DNA of 64,000 bases from Pseudomonas frederiksbergensis (lineage in GTDB: Bacteria; Pseudomonadota; Gammaproteobacteria; Pseudomonadales; Pseudomonadaceae), in NCBI RefSeq assembly GCF_001952935.1, contig NZ_CP018319.1, positions 3,254,501 to 3,318,500 of the forward strand, read 5' to 3'. The position numbers and the translations under genes were made by a program. Of the stretch, positions 25,847 through 36,474 are shown piece after piece. Numbering within the stretch: position 1 is the first letter of the stretch; each line of letters opens with the position of its first letter. The notes beneath the pieces are model-generated. The model searched no databases, was not told the origin of the DNA, and worked only from the letters and a program-made list of their open reading frames with translations.

Positions 25847-26416
25847 ATGGAACCGATACTGGAACTCGAGAGCGCGCGACTGCTGTTACGGCAGTGGAGC
25901 GATGAGGATTTGCCGGAGTTTGCGGCGATGTGCGCCGATCCACAGGTGATGCGTTATTTTCCGGCGCCTTTGAGTCGACTGGAAAGTGCCTCGCTGATCG
26001 GACGGATTCGTGGCCATTTTGCCGAACATGGCTTCGGTTTCTGGGCGCTGGAGCGCAAGGACACCGGGGCATTTATCGGTTTTACCGGGCTCGCCGTGGT
26101 TGGCTTCGACGCGCGCTTTGCCCCGGCCACCGAAATCGGCTGGCGCCTGGCTCGCGAGCACTGGGGCCTTGGTTACGCCAGTGAAGCGGCGTGGACCGCT
26201 CTGCGCTGCGGGTTTGATCGGTTGGCGCTGAAAGAAGTGGTGTCCTTCACCACCGAAACCAACATGCCGTCGCAGAAAGTCATGCAGGCCATCGGCATGC
26301 ATCATGATTCAGCCGGTGATTTCGAGCACCCGATGCTCGCGGCCGATCATCCCCTGCGTCACCATGCGTTGTACCGCATCACCCGTGAACAATGGCTGCA
26401 AACCTTGCATGGCTAA
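25847..26416 (+). CDS. GNAT family N-acetyltransferase (RimJ/RimL-like)
   Basis: Acetyltransferase of 189 aa in the RimJ/RimL/ribosomal-protein branch. LESARLLLRQWSDEDLPEFAAMCADPQVMRYF is the typical N-terminus; the acetyl-CoA region reads EIGWRLAREHWGLGYASEAAWTALRCGFDRL, followed by SQKVMQAIGM. The target is unknown. The ATG at 25847 is chosen since GGGGGAGC lies upstream and earlier in-frame codons are not family-like. Confidence 0.85.
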   Translation: MEPILELESARLLLRQWSDEDLPEFAAMCADPQVMRYFPAPLSRLESASLIGRIRGHFAEHGFGFWALERKDTGAFIGFTGLAVVGFDARFAPATEIGWRLAREHWGLGYASEAAWTALRCGFDRLALKEVVSFTTETNMPSQKVMQAIGMHHDSAGDFEHPMLAADHPLRHHALYRITREQWLQTLHG

Positions 26417-26519
26417 GCCGACACGGACGTTTACAATGGCTGCCGTGGGCCCTGGCCAGAAATTGAATCGACCGTCGCAGCCAAGACTGCGCGGCATGCG
26501 TTGTGTGAGGAGAGTCTGA

Positions 26520-27389
26520 ATGAGCCAAGTGTTGGATGATCTGGTTGACCTGCTGACCCTGGAACCGATCGAAGAAAACCTGTTCCGTGGCCGCAGCCAG
26601 GACCTGGGTTTTCGTCAGCTGTTCGGCGGTCAGGTGATCGGCCAATCCCTGTCGGCGGCCAGTCAGACGGTCGAAGAAGCGCGTCATGTGCATTCGATGC
26701 ACGGTTATTTCCTGCGCCCCGGCGATTCCGCGTTGCCTGTGGTTTATCAGGTTGACCGGGTGCGCGATGGCGGCAGTTTCAGCACGCGCCGGGTGACGGC
26801 GATCCAGAAGGGCAACCCGATTTTCACTTGCAGTGCGTCGTTCCAGTACGACGAAGAAGGCTTCCAGCACCAGGCCGAGATGCCGGTTGTGGTCGGCCCG
26901 GAAAACCTGCCCTCGGAGCTGGAACTCACTCAGCAGCGCGCGCACCTGATCCCTGAGCACATGCGCGAAAAATTCCTGTGCCCGAAGCCGATCGAGTTTC
27001 GCCCGATCACCGAGAAAGATCCCTACAACCCGCAGCCGTCCGATCCGATCAAGTACGTCTGGTTTCGCGCCGACGGTGCCTTGGCCGACTCCCCGGCGCT
27101 GCATAAATACCTGCTGGCCTACGCTTCGGATTTCGGGTTGCTGACCACCTCGATGCAGCCCCATGGCAAATCGGTCTGGCAGAAAGACATGCAGGTCGCC
27201 AGCCTCGATCACGCGCTGTGGTTCCATCAGGATCTACGTGCCGATGATTGGTTGCTGTATGCGATGGACAGCCCTTGGGCGGGCAACTCCCGCGGTTTCT
27301 CCCGTGGCAGCGTGTTCAATCGTGCCGGGCAACTGGTGGCGTCGGTCACTCAGGAAGGCCTGATTCGCCACCGCAAGGATTGGGCATGA
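26520..27389 (+). CDS. tesB: Acyl-CoA thioesterase II
   Basis: TesB hydrolyses medium- and long-chain acyl-CoA. The 289-aa protein has the double hot-dog layout: RQLFGGQVIGQSLSAASQTV and HSMHGYFLRPGD in the first domain and LDHALWFHQD (catalytic Asp region) and DSPWAGNSRGFSRGSVFN in the second, ending SVTQEGLIR with the conserved Gln. GTGAGGAGAGTC precedes the ATG. A TACAAT -10-like hexamer lies at about 26436. The stop overlaps the next start by ATGA, coupling it to the HAD gene. Confidence 0.93.
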   Translation: MSQVLDDLVDLLTLEPIEENLFRGRSQDLGFRQLFGGQVIGQSLSAASQTVEEARHVHSMHGYFLRPGDSALPVVYQVDRVRDGGSFSTRRVTAIQKGNPIFTCSASFQYDEEGFQHQAEMPVVVGPENLPSELELTQQRAHLIPEHMREKFLCPKPIEFRPITEKDPYNPQPSDPIKYVWFRADGALADSPALHKYLLAYASDFGLLTTSMQPHGKSVWQKDMQVASLDHALWFHQDLRADDWLLYAMDSPWAGNSRGFSRGSVFNRAGQLVASVTQEGLIRHRKDWA

Positions 27390-27979
27390 GCCTGGCCGAG
27401 GTGCGGCACTGGGTGTTCGACATGGACGGCACCCTGACGGTGGCCGTGCATGACTTCGCGGCGATCCGCGTGGCGTTGGCGATTCCTGCCGATGACGACA
27501 TCCTGACCCACCTCGCCGCGCTGCCGGCCGATGAGGCCGCCGCCAAACATGCGTGGTTGCTGGAACATGAACGCGACCTGGCACTGGGTTCGAAAGCGGC
27601 ACCGGGCGCGGTAGAACTGGTGCGCGAGCTGGCCGGGCGCGGTTATCGCCTGGGCATTCTCACGCGCAATGCGCGCGAACTGGCGCATGTCACGCTAGAG
27701 GCGATCGGCTTGGCTGACTGCTTCGCGGCGGAGGATGTACTGGGCCGCGATGAAGCACCGCCAAAACCGCATCCCGGCGGTTTGTTGAAGTTGGCCCAGG
27801 CCTGGAATGTCCCGGCCAGCGAGCTGGTGATGGTCGGTGATTACCGCTTTGATCTGGATTGCGGTCGGGCGGCAGGGGCGCGGACGGTGTTGGTGAACCT
27901 GCCGGATAATCCCTGGCCGGAGTTGGCGGATTGGCATGCGGCGGATTGCGTGGCGTTGCGGGAAATGTTGTCGGCTTGA
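27386..27979 (+). CDS. HAD-IA family hydrolase
   Basis: Haloacid-dehalogenase-type phosphatase of 197 aa. Motif I FDMDGTLT (nucleophile Asp), motif II LTRN, motif III lysine in PPKPHPGG and motif IV MVGDYRFDLDCGRAAG are all present, with a small helical cap between I and II. It starts inside the tesB stop (ATGA), so it is co-translated with tesB. The substrate is unknown; phosphoglycolate-like small phosphates are typical for this length. Confidence 0.87.
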   Translation: MSLAEVRHWVFDMDGTLTVAVHDFAAIRVALAIPADDDILTHLAALPADEAAAKHAWLLEHERDLALGSKAAPGAVELVRELAGRGYRLGILTRNARELAHVTLEAIGLADCFAAEDVLGRDEAPPKPHPGGLLKLAQAWNVPASELVMVGDYRFDLDCGRAAGARTVLVNLPDNPWPELADWHAADCVALREMLSA

Positions 27980-27986
27980 GGGCTTA

Positions 27987-28075
27987 ATCGCGAGCAGGCT
28001 CGCTCCCACAAGGTTCTGTGTTGATCACAATACTTTGTCCAACACAAAACCTGTGGGAGCGAGCCTGCTCGCGAT
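27987..28075. repeat. REPIN, ATCGCGAGCAGGCTCGCTCCCACA class
   Basis: Two inverted arms flank a 41-bp spacer containing the mirror-like TTCTGTGTTGATC / TTTGTCCAACACAAAA. It lies between the convergent HAD and hydrolase genes. Confidence 0.85.
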
Positions 28076-28101
28076 GGCTTCGGTTCAGCCACCACAAAAA
28101 C

Positions 28102-29061
28102 TCACTGACTGAACAACGCCTTGCGCCCCTGCGGCGAGTTGAACATCCCATCCCCGTCATGCCCGACCCCGGGCACTTCAATCAGTTGCTGATTCAATCC
28201 TTGAGGTTGCAGCCGCTTCAGGTGAGCAAAATAATTGCGCCCGCGAGCCAATCGATTGGCTCCCTGAGCTTGGGCTTCACAGCTTTTATCCAGCGCCGGC
28301 TGCTTAGGGTCGTTATCCTGCTGTCCGATTAGATAAACGACATCACGTTTGACATAGATTTCCTTCAACTGCTTGGCCGTTTGCCCTTCGGCATAGGCGG
28401 GTAAATTCGCCAGCCCATATTTCCAGCGATTGAAATTCGGGCAACCGGCGTGGTTGAACGCCACTGGTCGTCGTTCATCGAAGTACGCATAAGACGACGG
28501 GTTGGCAATGACGTAACGCACCTGTATGTCGGCCGCCTTGAGCGCTGGCTGGTCGTGGCCCAGCAACGCGTATCGCTGCACCACCTGAGCGCCGCCGGAG
28601 TGACCGGCGATGACAATTTGCTTCACATCCGGAAACTGTTTTCGATCGCCGATTCGGCCAATGATTTCGTCGAGCGCCGCGTAGGAACTCATGGCAAACG
28701 GTGCGGTGGATAAACCGCCCGCCATCCAGTCATTGCCCTGCCAGCGCAATACGCTATCCGCCACGGGATGGGCCGCGACGTCGGCTTCATTGAGAAATTG
28801 CGGGGCGATCACCAAGGTGTTCGCGGTTTGCCCGGCCTGTTCGGCCGCGCGCACGGCGCTCTGGCGATAGGTATCGGCATCGCGCAATCGACCATGGATG
28901 ACGATCAGCACGCGTTCGATTTTCGCCGGCGCCGGGCCGATGCCCACCGCGATTTCACCTGAAGTCAAAAGCAGGCGCCCGGAGCTGACCTCTTTGACCG
29001 CATGCTCGGCAGCCTGGGCGCTTGCGCAGGTGATCAGTAGAGCTAACAGCCACTTGTTCAT
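28102..29061 (-). CDS. Exported alpha/beta hydrolase
   Basis: A 319-aa secreted or periplasmic alpha/beta-hydrolase-fold protein. A signal peptide (MNKWLLALLITCASAQA) precedes the fold, which has an oxyanion-type VLIVIHG strand (about 50-56), the nucleophile elbow GHSGGAQVVQ (Ser) and a catalytic-His segment VPGVGHDGDGMF near the C-terminus. I do not recognise a named family. Its ATG abuts the stop of the zinc metallopeptidase gene with zero spacing (TAAATG), so the two are translationally coupled. Substrate unknown. Confidence 0.75.
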   Translation of the reverse strand: MNKWLLALLITCASAQAAEHAVKEVSSGRLLLTSGEIAVGIGPAPAKIERVLIVIHGRLRDADTYRQSAVRAAEQAGQTANTLVIAPQFLNEADVAAHPVADSVLRWQGNDWMAGGLSTAPFAMSSYAALDEIIGRIGDRKQFPDVKQIVIAGHSGGAQVVQRYALLGHDQPALKAADIQVRYVIANPSSYAYFDERRPVAFNHAGCPNFNRWKYGLANLPAYAEGQTAKQLKEIYVKRDVVYLIGQQDNDPKQPALDKSCEAQAQGANRLARGRNYFAHLKRLQPQGLNQQLIEVPGVGHDGDGMFNSPQGRKALFSQ

Positions 29062-29955
29062 TTATAGGTTTTTCGCTGCAAAGGTATCGCACTCGCCGAC
29101 CTGGCCTTGTGCGAATCCGGTTTTGAACCAGCGCACCCTTTGCGCCGACGTACCATGAGTAAACGAGTCCGGCACCACACGCCCCTGACCTTGCTGTTGC
29201 AAGCGGTCATCGCCGATGGCATTGGCGGCGTTCAAGGCTTCTTCGATGTCACCGGGTTCCAGCCAGTTCAGCCGTTTCTGCGCATTGTTGGCCCAGACTC
29301 CGGCCAGGCAATCGGCCTGAAGTTCCTGGCGCACCAGCAAACCGCCGTCGCCTTCCATCTGCCGTCCCTGTTGGCGGGCGGTCTGAATTTTCGCCGATAC
29401 ACCGAGCAGCGTTTGCACGTGGTGTCCGATTTCGTGAGCGATCACGTAGGCCTGAGCGAAGTCGCCAGCGGCGGAAAAGCGTTGGGACATTTCCTGGAAG
29501 AAACTCATGTCCAGGTAGACCTTCTGGTCCGCCGGGCAATAGAACGGACCGGTCGCCGAACTGGCCAGACCGCAGGCCGAGTTGACCCGGCCGCTGAACA
29601 GCACCAGGGTCGGGTCCTTATATTGACGCCCGGCCTGCTGGAATATCTGACCCCAGGTGTCTTCGGTATCGCCGAGGATCGAGCGCACGAACTCGGCTCC
29701 TTCATCAGTGGCCGGTGGCGCCTTGCGGGTTTGAGTCGGGGCCGGTGCCGATTGCTCGCTCATCTGTCCGGTCAATTGCCCGAGGATTTGCAGCGGGTCC
29801 TGTCCGGTCATCCAGCCGATCCCGACGATCAGGATAATCGCCGTCAGGCTCAGGCCCTTGCCGCCACCGAAGCGCATTCCGCCACCGCCACTGCCGACAT
29901 CATCTCCACGGGCATCGACCACGTTGTCGCTGCGTCGGCCTTTTTTCCATAGCAT
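29062..29955 (-). CDS. YpfJ-type neutral zinc metallopeptidase
   Basis: Predicted membrane-anchored metallopeptidase of 297 aa. After a basic, Gly-rich N-terminus comes one transmembrane segment (GLSLTAIILIVGIGWMTG), then the protease domain with the zinc motif HEIGHH in YVIAHEIGHHVQTLLGV and a downstream ELQADCLAGVWAN glutamate ligand. This is the YpfJ / putative neutral zinc metallopeptidase family; substrates are unknown. The ATG at 29955 has GAGG upstream and gives the family N-terminus MLWKKGRRSDNV. It is followed directly by an exported hydrolase gene. Confidence 0.88.
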   Translation of the reverse strand: MLWKKGRRSDNVVDARGDDVGSGGGGMRFGGGKGLSLTAIILIVGIGWMTGQDPLQILGQLTGQMSEQSAPAPTQTRKAPPATDEGAEFVRSILGDTEDTWGQIFQQAGRQYKDPTLVLFSGRVNSACGLASSATGPFYCPADQKVYLDMSFFQEMSQRFSAAGDFAQAYVIAHEIGHHVQTLLGVSAKIQTARQQGRQMEGDGGLLVRQELQADCLAGVWANNAQKRLNWLEPGDIEEALNAANAIGDDRLQQQGQGRVVPDSFTHGTSAQRVRWFKTGFAQGQVGECDTFAAKNL

Positions 29956-30244
29956 GTGGGAATCCTCTGATTGTCCGTGGGGATGAGTGTTGCTGCTGAG
30001 TGGGAGCGGCGCCAGTCCGGTCGTCCATCTTTTGTTGCGCACAGCAGCCGTCCCGGCAACCTGTGGTGGGTGGCCGGGAGTCTTCCAGACTCGTATTGAA
30101 CACAGACAACCCATCTAATTCCTTCGGGCGACCGGTTTTTATCGAGCAGGCGACCGCCTGCTTCGTTTTCGGACAGTGGGTTCCAGATTTCGCATACGGT
30201 CGGTTGTCTTCTAGAATCGGACAAAATTTGTGTGGAACCTCTCA

Positions 30245-31021
30245 ATGGCAGGCAGTCAGATCGAACGTGTTTTCAGCGTGCTTGAAAGTCTCACCAGTGA
30301 CCCTCGTGGCCTGCCGATGCAGAAGCTGGCGGAGCAGCTGGATATTCCCAAAAGCGCGACTCACCGGTTGCTCGCCGAGCTGATCCGGCTGGGTTATGTG
30401 CGACAGAATCCGGAGAATTTGCGGTATCACCTGTCGACCAAACTGGTGGCGATGGGTTTCCGTTACCTGTCGGGCAGCGGCGCCGATATTGTGCAGCCGG
30501 TGCTTGATCGCCTCGCCCAGGAAACCGGCGAGCTGGTGCGTCTTGGGGTGATTGAAGGTGAGCGGCAGATCTGGATCGCCAAATCCCAGGGCGCCCGTTC
30601 CGGACTGCGCTACGACCCGGACATGGGCCGTGATGCGCCCTTGTTTTACACCGCGTCCGGGCATGCGTGGCTGGCGTGCATGAGCGATGCCGAGGCGCTG
30701 TCCCTGGTCGAACGACAGGGTGTCGAGCGGCCAAAGGACCTCGGGCCAAATGCTCCGCGTTCCAACATCGAATTGCTGGAACGCCTGCGCCTGGCGCGGG
30801 AGCAGGGTTATGCCTGGGTCGAGGAAAGTTCGGCAGTGGGCACTTCGGCGATAGCTGCGGTAGTGCGACATCCCAGTGATGGTCGAGTCATCGGTGTGCT
30901 GAGCATCGCCGGGCCCAGCGCGCGGATGCCGGGGGCGCGATTGCATGAGTTGGCGCCACTGTTGTTGAAATTCGCCGATGAGCTGTCGGCGGCCAGTCTG
31001 GCCTCGGAGTTGTTCAACTGA
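30245..31021 (+). CDS. IclR family transcriptional regulator
   Basis: IclR-type regulator of 258 aa. The N-terminal winged helix reads QIERVFSVLESLTSDPRGLPMQKLAEQLDIPKSATHRLLAELIRLGYV; the effector domain (about 80-250) ends GVLSIAGPSARMPGARL. ATG 30245 is taken over an in-frame GTG at 30230. The EamA exporter follows on the same strand, with an IclR-like palindrome (TGGAAC-AAG-GTTCTA) between the two, and the quinate cluster lies beyond, so it may control one of these. Effector unknown. Confidence 0.87.
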   Translation: MAGSQIERVFSVLESLTSDPRGLPMQKLAEQLDIPKSATHRLLAELIRLGYVRQNPENLRYHLSTKLVAMGFRYLSGSGADIVQPVLDRLAQETGELVRLGVIEGERQIWIAKSQGARSGLRYDPDMGRDAPLFYTASGHAWLACMSDAEALSLVERQGVERPKDLGPNAPRSNIELLERLRLAREQGYAWVEESSAVGTSAIAAVVRHPSDGRVIGVLSIAGPSARMPGARLHELAPLLLKFADELSAASLASELFN

Positions 31022-31038
31022 TCGCTCCTACAGAAACC

Positions 31039-31060
31039 GTGCGCTGTTCGCACACTTTTT
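31039..31060 (+). terminator. Weak intrinsic terminator after the IclR gene
   Basis: GTGCG-CTGTT-CGCAC with a short AC gap, then TTTTTT. The stem is only 5 bp, so efficiency is uncertain. It starts 17 bp after the IclR stop. Confidence 0.5.
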
Positions 31061-31081
31061 TGGTTTGCCTGTGTAGGAATC

Positions 31082-31096
31082 TGGAACAAGGTTCTA
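31082..31096. promoter_or_regulatory. IclR-type operator candidate
   Basis: TGGAAC-AAG-GTTCTA is a near-perfect 15-bp palindrome (11 of 12 arm positions symmetric) resembling IclR-family sites. It is 70 bp upstream of the EamA gene and 60 bp after the IclR gene. Confidence 0.4.
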
Positions 31097-31166
31097 AATT
31101 ATTCGGGTTCGTCTTTCCGGTAAGGGATGCTTTTAAATAGTTGATGCACAACACAAGGGATACTGA

Positions 31167-32045
31167 ATGACCGTCAGCACTCCGCTCTCAGGCGTAAACC
31201 AACCCTTCAAAGGGATTGTGCTGATCGTCGTTGCGACCTTCCTGTTTTCCAGTCACGACGCCTTGTCGAAATACCTTTCAGGCTTCTACCCGATCGTCAT
31301 GGTGGTCTGGGCCCGTTATCTGGTTCACACCTTACTCATGGCCGGGATTTTCCTGCCGCAATCCGGGTTGGGTGTCCTACGCACCAAACGGCCGTTACTT
31401 CAGCTGTTGCGGGCGTTGTGCCTGTTGGGCACCAGTCTGTTTTTCACCACCGGTTTGCAGTACATCCCTTTGGCCGAAGCCACGGCGGTCAATTTTCTTG
31501 CGCCGGTTCTGGTGACGGCGCTGTCGGTGCCATTGCTGCGCGAGCACGTCACGCGTGGCCAGTGGATTGCGGTGATTTGCGGCTTCATCGGCGTGTTGAT
31601 CATCGTCCACCCCGGCGGAGATCTCTTTACCCCGGCGGTGTTGCTGCCGCTCTGCTCGGCGCTGTTTTTCTGCTTCTATCAGTTGCTCACCCGCAAGCTC
31701 AGTGAAATCGACAGCCCGACCACCAGCAACTTCTTCGCCGGGCTGTGCAACACCCTGGTGATGAGCGCGCTGGTGCCATTCTTCTGGCAAGTCCCCAGCC
31801 TGGGCCATGGATTCATGATGGTGGCGCTGGGCGCCTGCGGGATGACGGCTCACTTGTTTCTGACGCAAGCCTTCCGCCATGCAGCCCCGGCGTTGTTGGC
31901 GCCGTTCGGTTATTGCCAGATTGTCTTTGCCGGGTTGCTGGGCTGGTTGCTGTTTTCCCACACGCCGACCCTGACCACCGTGGTCGGGATCGCGGTGATT
32001 TGTTGCAGCGGGTTGGCTGCAGCCTGGCAGCAGAGTCGTCGGTGA
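31167..32045 (+). CDS. EamA/DMT family transporter
   Basis: Inner-membrane DMT transporter, 292 aa, with ten hydrophobic helices in two EamA repeats. It begins GIVLIVVATFLFSSHDALSKYLSGFYPIVMVVWARYLVH and has PLAEATAVNFLAPVLVTALSVPLL in the first repeat, the pattern of RhaT/EamA metabolite carriers. AAGGGATACTGA precedes the ATG. Its neighbours are the IclR regulator upstream and the convergent quinate-cluster MFS gene downstream. Direction and substrate are unknown. Confidence 0.83.
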   Translation: MTVSTPLSGVNQPFKGIVLIVVATFLFSSHDALSKYLSGFYPIVMVVWARYLVHTLLMAGIFLPQSGLGVLRTKRPLLQLLRALCLLGTSLFFTTGLQYIPLAEATAVNFLAPVLVTALSVPLLREHVTRGQWIAVICGFIGVLIIVHPGGDLFTPAVLLPLCSALFFCFYQLLTRKLSEIDSPTTSNFFAGLCNTLVMSALVPFFWQVPSLGHGFMMVALGACGMTAHLFLTQAFRHAAPALLAPFGYCQIVFAGLLGWLLFSHTPTLTTVVGIAVICCSGLAAAWQQSRR

Positions 32046-32091
32046 GAGCCGCAGGGCAGGCCTGGAATCAGGCCTGCCGGGAGGAGGGGAT

Positions 32092-33432
32092 TTACGGGGT
32101 GACGGTAGGAATCTTGCGCGGTGCCATGAAGTACATCCAGATCAGCGCGATGAAGTACATCGCCGGAATCATGGTGAACAGCACGGTGTAGTTGTTGTTG
32201 GTGATCGTCAGAATGTGGCCGACCAACTGGGTCATGAACATCCCGCCGATGGCCGCGCACATGCCACCGAAGCCGAACACCGTACTCATCATGTGTTTAG
32301 GCGTGTAGTCCATCACCAGGCTCCAGATGTTCGCGGTCCAGGCCTGGTGCGCACCGATGGCCAGGGAGATGGCGGCCACGGCGACCCACAGACTGCTCGA
32401 ACCCGCCGCCATGATCACGCCGACGATGCAGCAGGCGAACAGGAACATGGACACCAATCGCGCCTTGATCGGGTTGACACCGCGGCCGATCAGGAACGAG
32501 GACAGGATCCCGCCGCCGACGCTGCCGAAATCGGCAGTGAGGTAAATGATGATCAGCGGGATACCCATCTGGGTCACGTTGATCCCCAGGTTGTATTGCT
32601 GATTGAGGAACGGCGGCAGCCAGTAGAGGTAGAACCAGAACACCGGCGCGGTGATCGCATAAGCCAGGGCGAAGGCCCAGGTGCCACGCATGCGCAGGAT
32701 TTTGGTGAACGGCACGCGGGATTGTTCCGGTTCGACTTCCTTCTGGATGTAGTCCAGTTCCGATTGTTTAACGCTCGGATGATCTTCCGGGTTGTAGTAC
32801 TTCAAGCCCCAGAACAGCAACCAGATCCCGCCCAGCGACGCCATGCACAGGAACGCGGCCTGCCAGCCCCAGACATGCAGGATCAGTGGCAACAACATGG
32901 GGGTGAACATCGCACCGACGTTGGTCCCGGCGTTGAAGATGCCGGTGGCCACGGCGCGTTCGCCGGCCGGGAACCATAACCGTGTGGTCTTCACGCACGC
33001 CGGGTAGTTGGCGGCTTCCGTCAGACCGAGGATGAATCGGCAAACCATGAAGCCGACGGCCGAAGTGGCCAGGCCATGAGCGCCGGTGGCCAGGCTCCAG
33101 AGCAGCACGGCGAAGAAGAACACGCGCTTGACGCCGACCCGATCGATCAACCGGCCTTGCAGCACGAAACCGATGGCATAGCCGACCTGGAACCAGAAGT
33201 TGATGTTGGCATAGTCCATCGCCGTCCAGCTCATTTCCTTGGCAAGGATAGGCTGCATCACGCCCAGTGCGGCGCGGTCGATGTAGTTCAGGGTGGTGGC
33301 GAAAAACACCAGCGCCAGCATGCCCCAACGGGTTTTGCCGACCGCCATGGCGCCGCGGATCTTGTCGCCGATGCCGCCAGTGGCAGGAGTCATGGAGGAA
33401 CGCTCCACGGGAGAGCTTTGAGAAGGAGTCAT
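32092..33432 (-). CDS. MFS transporter, probable quinate/shikimate importer
   Basis: Major facilitator of the anion:cation symporter type, 446 aa, twelve hydrophobic helices. FFATTLNYIDRAALGVMQPILAKEMSW is the typical start, and RLIDRVGVKRVFFFAVLLWSLATG carries the loop 2-3 motif. Position next to quiC, tetR, aroE-like and aroQ suggests it brings in quinate, shikimate or dehydroshikimate; a similar order (MFS, quiC-like, tetR, aroE-like, aroQ) is known from P. aeruginosa. ATG 33432 is used rather than the in-frame GTG at 33441. Divergent from quiC. Confidence 0.82.
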   Translation of the reverse strand: MTPSQSSPVERSSMTPATGGIGDKIRGAMAVGKTRWGMLALVFFATTLNYIDRAALGVMQPILAKEMSWTAMDYANINFWFQVGYAIGFVLQGRLIDRVGVKRVFFFAVLLWSLATGAHGLATSAVGFMVCRFILGLTEAANYPACVKTTRLWFPAGERAVATGIFNAGTNVGAMFTPMLLPLILHVWGWQAAFLCMASLGGIWLLFWGLKYYNPEDHPSVKQSELDYIQKEVEPEQSRVPFTKILRMRGTWAFALAYAITAPVFWFYLYWLPPFLNQQYNLGINVTQMGIPLIIIYLTADFGSVGGGILSSFLIGRGVNPIKARLVSMFLFACCIVGVIMAAGSSSLWVAVAAISLAIGAHQAWTANIWSLVMDYTPKHMMSTVFGFGGMCAAIGGMFMTQLVGHILTITNNNYTVLFTMIPAMYFIALIWMYFMAPRKIPTVTP

Positions 33433-33586
33433 GTAGGCCACCGATTATTTTTATGTGGTGTTCTGGGTCTTGGGTAACCGGGGCCCGTGGTTGGTGACGG
33501 GACCCAATGTGGCGTTGATGTTGCGCAGTGGACGAAAAATCGTCAATTCGCCCAGGGCCATTGTGTTCGATAATCGCACGCAAAAC

Positions 33587-33606
33587 TAACCGGGTAGTAC
33601 ACTTTA
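33587..33606 (+). promoter_or_regulatory. Quinate-cluster operator copy 1, before quiC
   Basis: TAACCGGGTAGTACACTTTA matches the minus-strand site before aroQ (37833-37852) at 17 of 20 bases. The centre is an imperfect palindrome, as for TetR operators, and TACACT within it could be the -10 of the quiC promoter. Found only in front of these two transcription units in this window. Confidence 0.6.
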
Positions 33607-33660
33607 AATTGCTGTGTCGATTCCACCGGCCAATAATCCCCCAAGTTAAAACGCGGTTCC

Positions 33661-33728
33661 TGCAGGAGCACGGCTTGCCGGCGATGGCGTCCTCGAAATC
33701 GCCATCACCGACAAGCCGTGCTCCTGCA
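33661..33728. repeat. REP-type palindrome, TGCAGGAGCACGGCTTG class
   Basis: TGCAGGAGCACGGCTTGCCGGCGATGGCG pairs with CGCCATCACCGACAAGCCGTGCTCCTGCA across a 10-bp spacer. It is a different REP family from the others, lying in the quiC leader between the operator and the start codon. Confidence 0.8.
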
Positions 33729-33780
33729 CGAAGCGTGCGATGTCGATAACAAGATTGTCTCCACCACCGGGAGTCGAAAT

Positions 33781-35682
<1,902 letters not shown>

Positions 35683-35784
35683 GGAAATCGTAAACGCGGG
35701 CACAAACCGCTGCCGCGCGGCTTCCTTCACTGGGCGGCGCGGCCCATAATCGCCCACCTGTGCAGTGATGGCCGTGAGCCCGCA

Positions 35785-36462
35785 ATGACAATAACTTCAG
35801 AACTCTCCACAGCACCCGACAAGCCGATGGTCGAGCCGCGCAAGAGTCGCAAGAACAACCCGGAAAAGACCCGCGAGAATATCCTTCAAGAGGCGATTGT
35901 CGAGTTCGTCCAGCAGGGGCTTTCCGGCGCTCGCGTCGATGCGATTGCCGAGCGCATCCACACCTCCAAACGCATGATCTATTACTACTTCGGCAGTAAG
36001 GAACAGCTCTACATCGAGGTGCTGGAAAAACTCTACGGCGATATCCGCACCACCGAAAACCGGTTGCACCTGACTGAACTGGCGCCGGTGGACGCGATTC
36101 GGCGGCTGGTGGAATTCACGTTCGATCACCATGATCACAACGTCGACTTTGTGCGCATTGTCAGCATCGAGAACATTCACAACGCGGAATACGTGAAGCG
36201 CTCCGATGCGATCAAGGCGATGAACAACACCATCCTCGATTCACTGGGCGAGATTTTGCGTCGCGGTGCTGAGGAGGGTGTGTTCCGGGCGGGGCTTGAT
36301 CCGTTGGATGTGCATCTGCTGATCAGTTCGTTCTGCTTCTATCGGGTGTCGAACCGCCATACCTTAAGTGAGATTTTTCAGATCGACCTGCCGGAAGAAA
36401 GCATCAAGCAACGTCATCGGGCGATGATCTGCGAGGCGGTTTTGCGCTATCTGCAGGCCTGA
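35785..36462 (+). CDS. TetR family regulator of quinate/shikimate catabolism
   Basis: TetR-type regulator of 225 aa. The helix-turn-helix is NPEKTRENILQEAIVEFVQQGLSGARVDAIAERIHTSKRMIYYYFGSKEQLYIEVLEKLY (about 25-84), followed by a ligand-binding helical domain. A basic, unstructured N-terminus precedes it. It lies 102 bp after quiC on the same strand and probably binds the shared 20-bp site before quiC and aroQ as a repressor, with quinate or dehydroshikimate as inducer; this is inference from location and palindrome type. Confidence 0.87.
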   Translation: MTITSELSTAPDKPMVEPRKSRKNNPEKTRENILQEAIVEFVQQGLSGARVDAIAERIHTSKRMIYYYFGSKEQLYIEVLEKLYGDIRTTENRLHLTELAPVDAIRRLVEFTFDHHDHNVDFVRIVSIENIHNAEYVKRSDAIKAMNNTILDSLGEILRRGAEEGVFRAGLDPLDVHLLISSFCFYRVSNRHTLSEIFQIDLPEESIKQRHRAMICEAVLRYLQA

Positions 36463-36474
36463 TGCCTTCGCTTT

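Noticed and set aside
33718..33780. Upstream extension of quiC
   Set aside because: It would translate the arm of a REP palindrome; numbering of the metal ligands fits the ATG at 33781.
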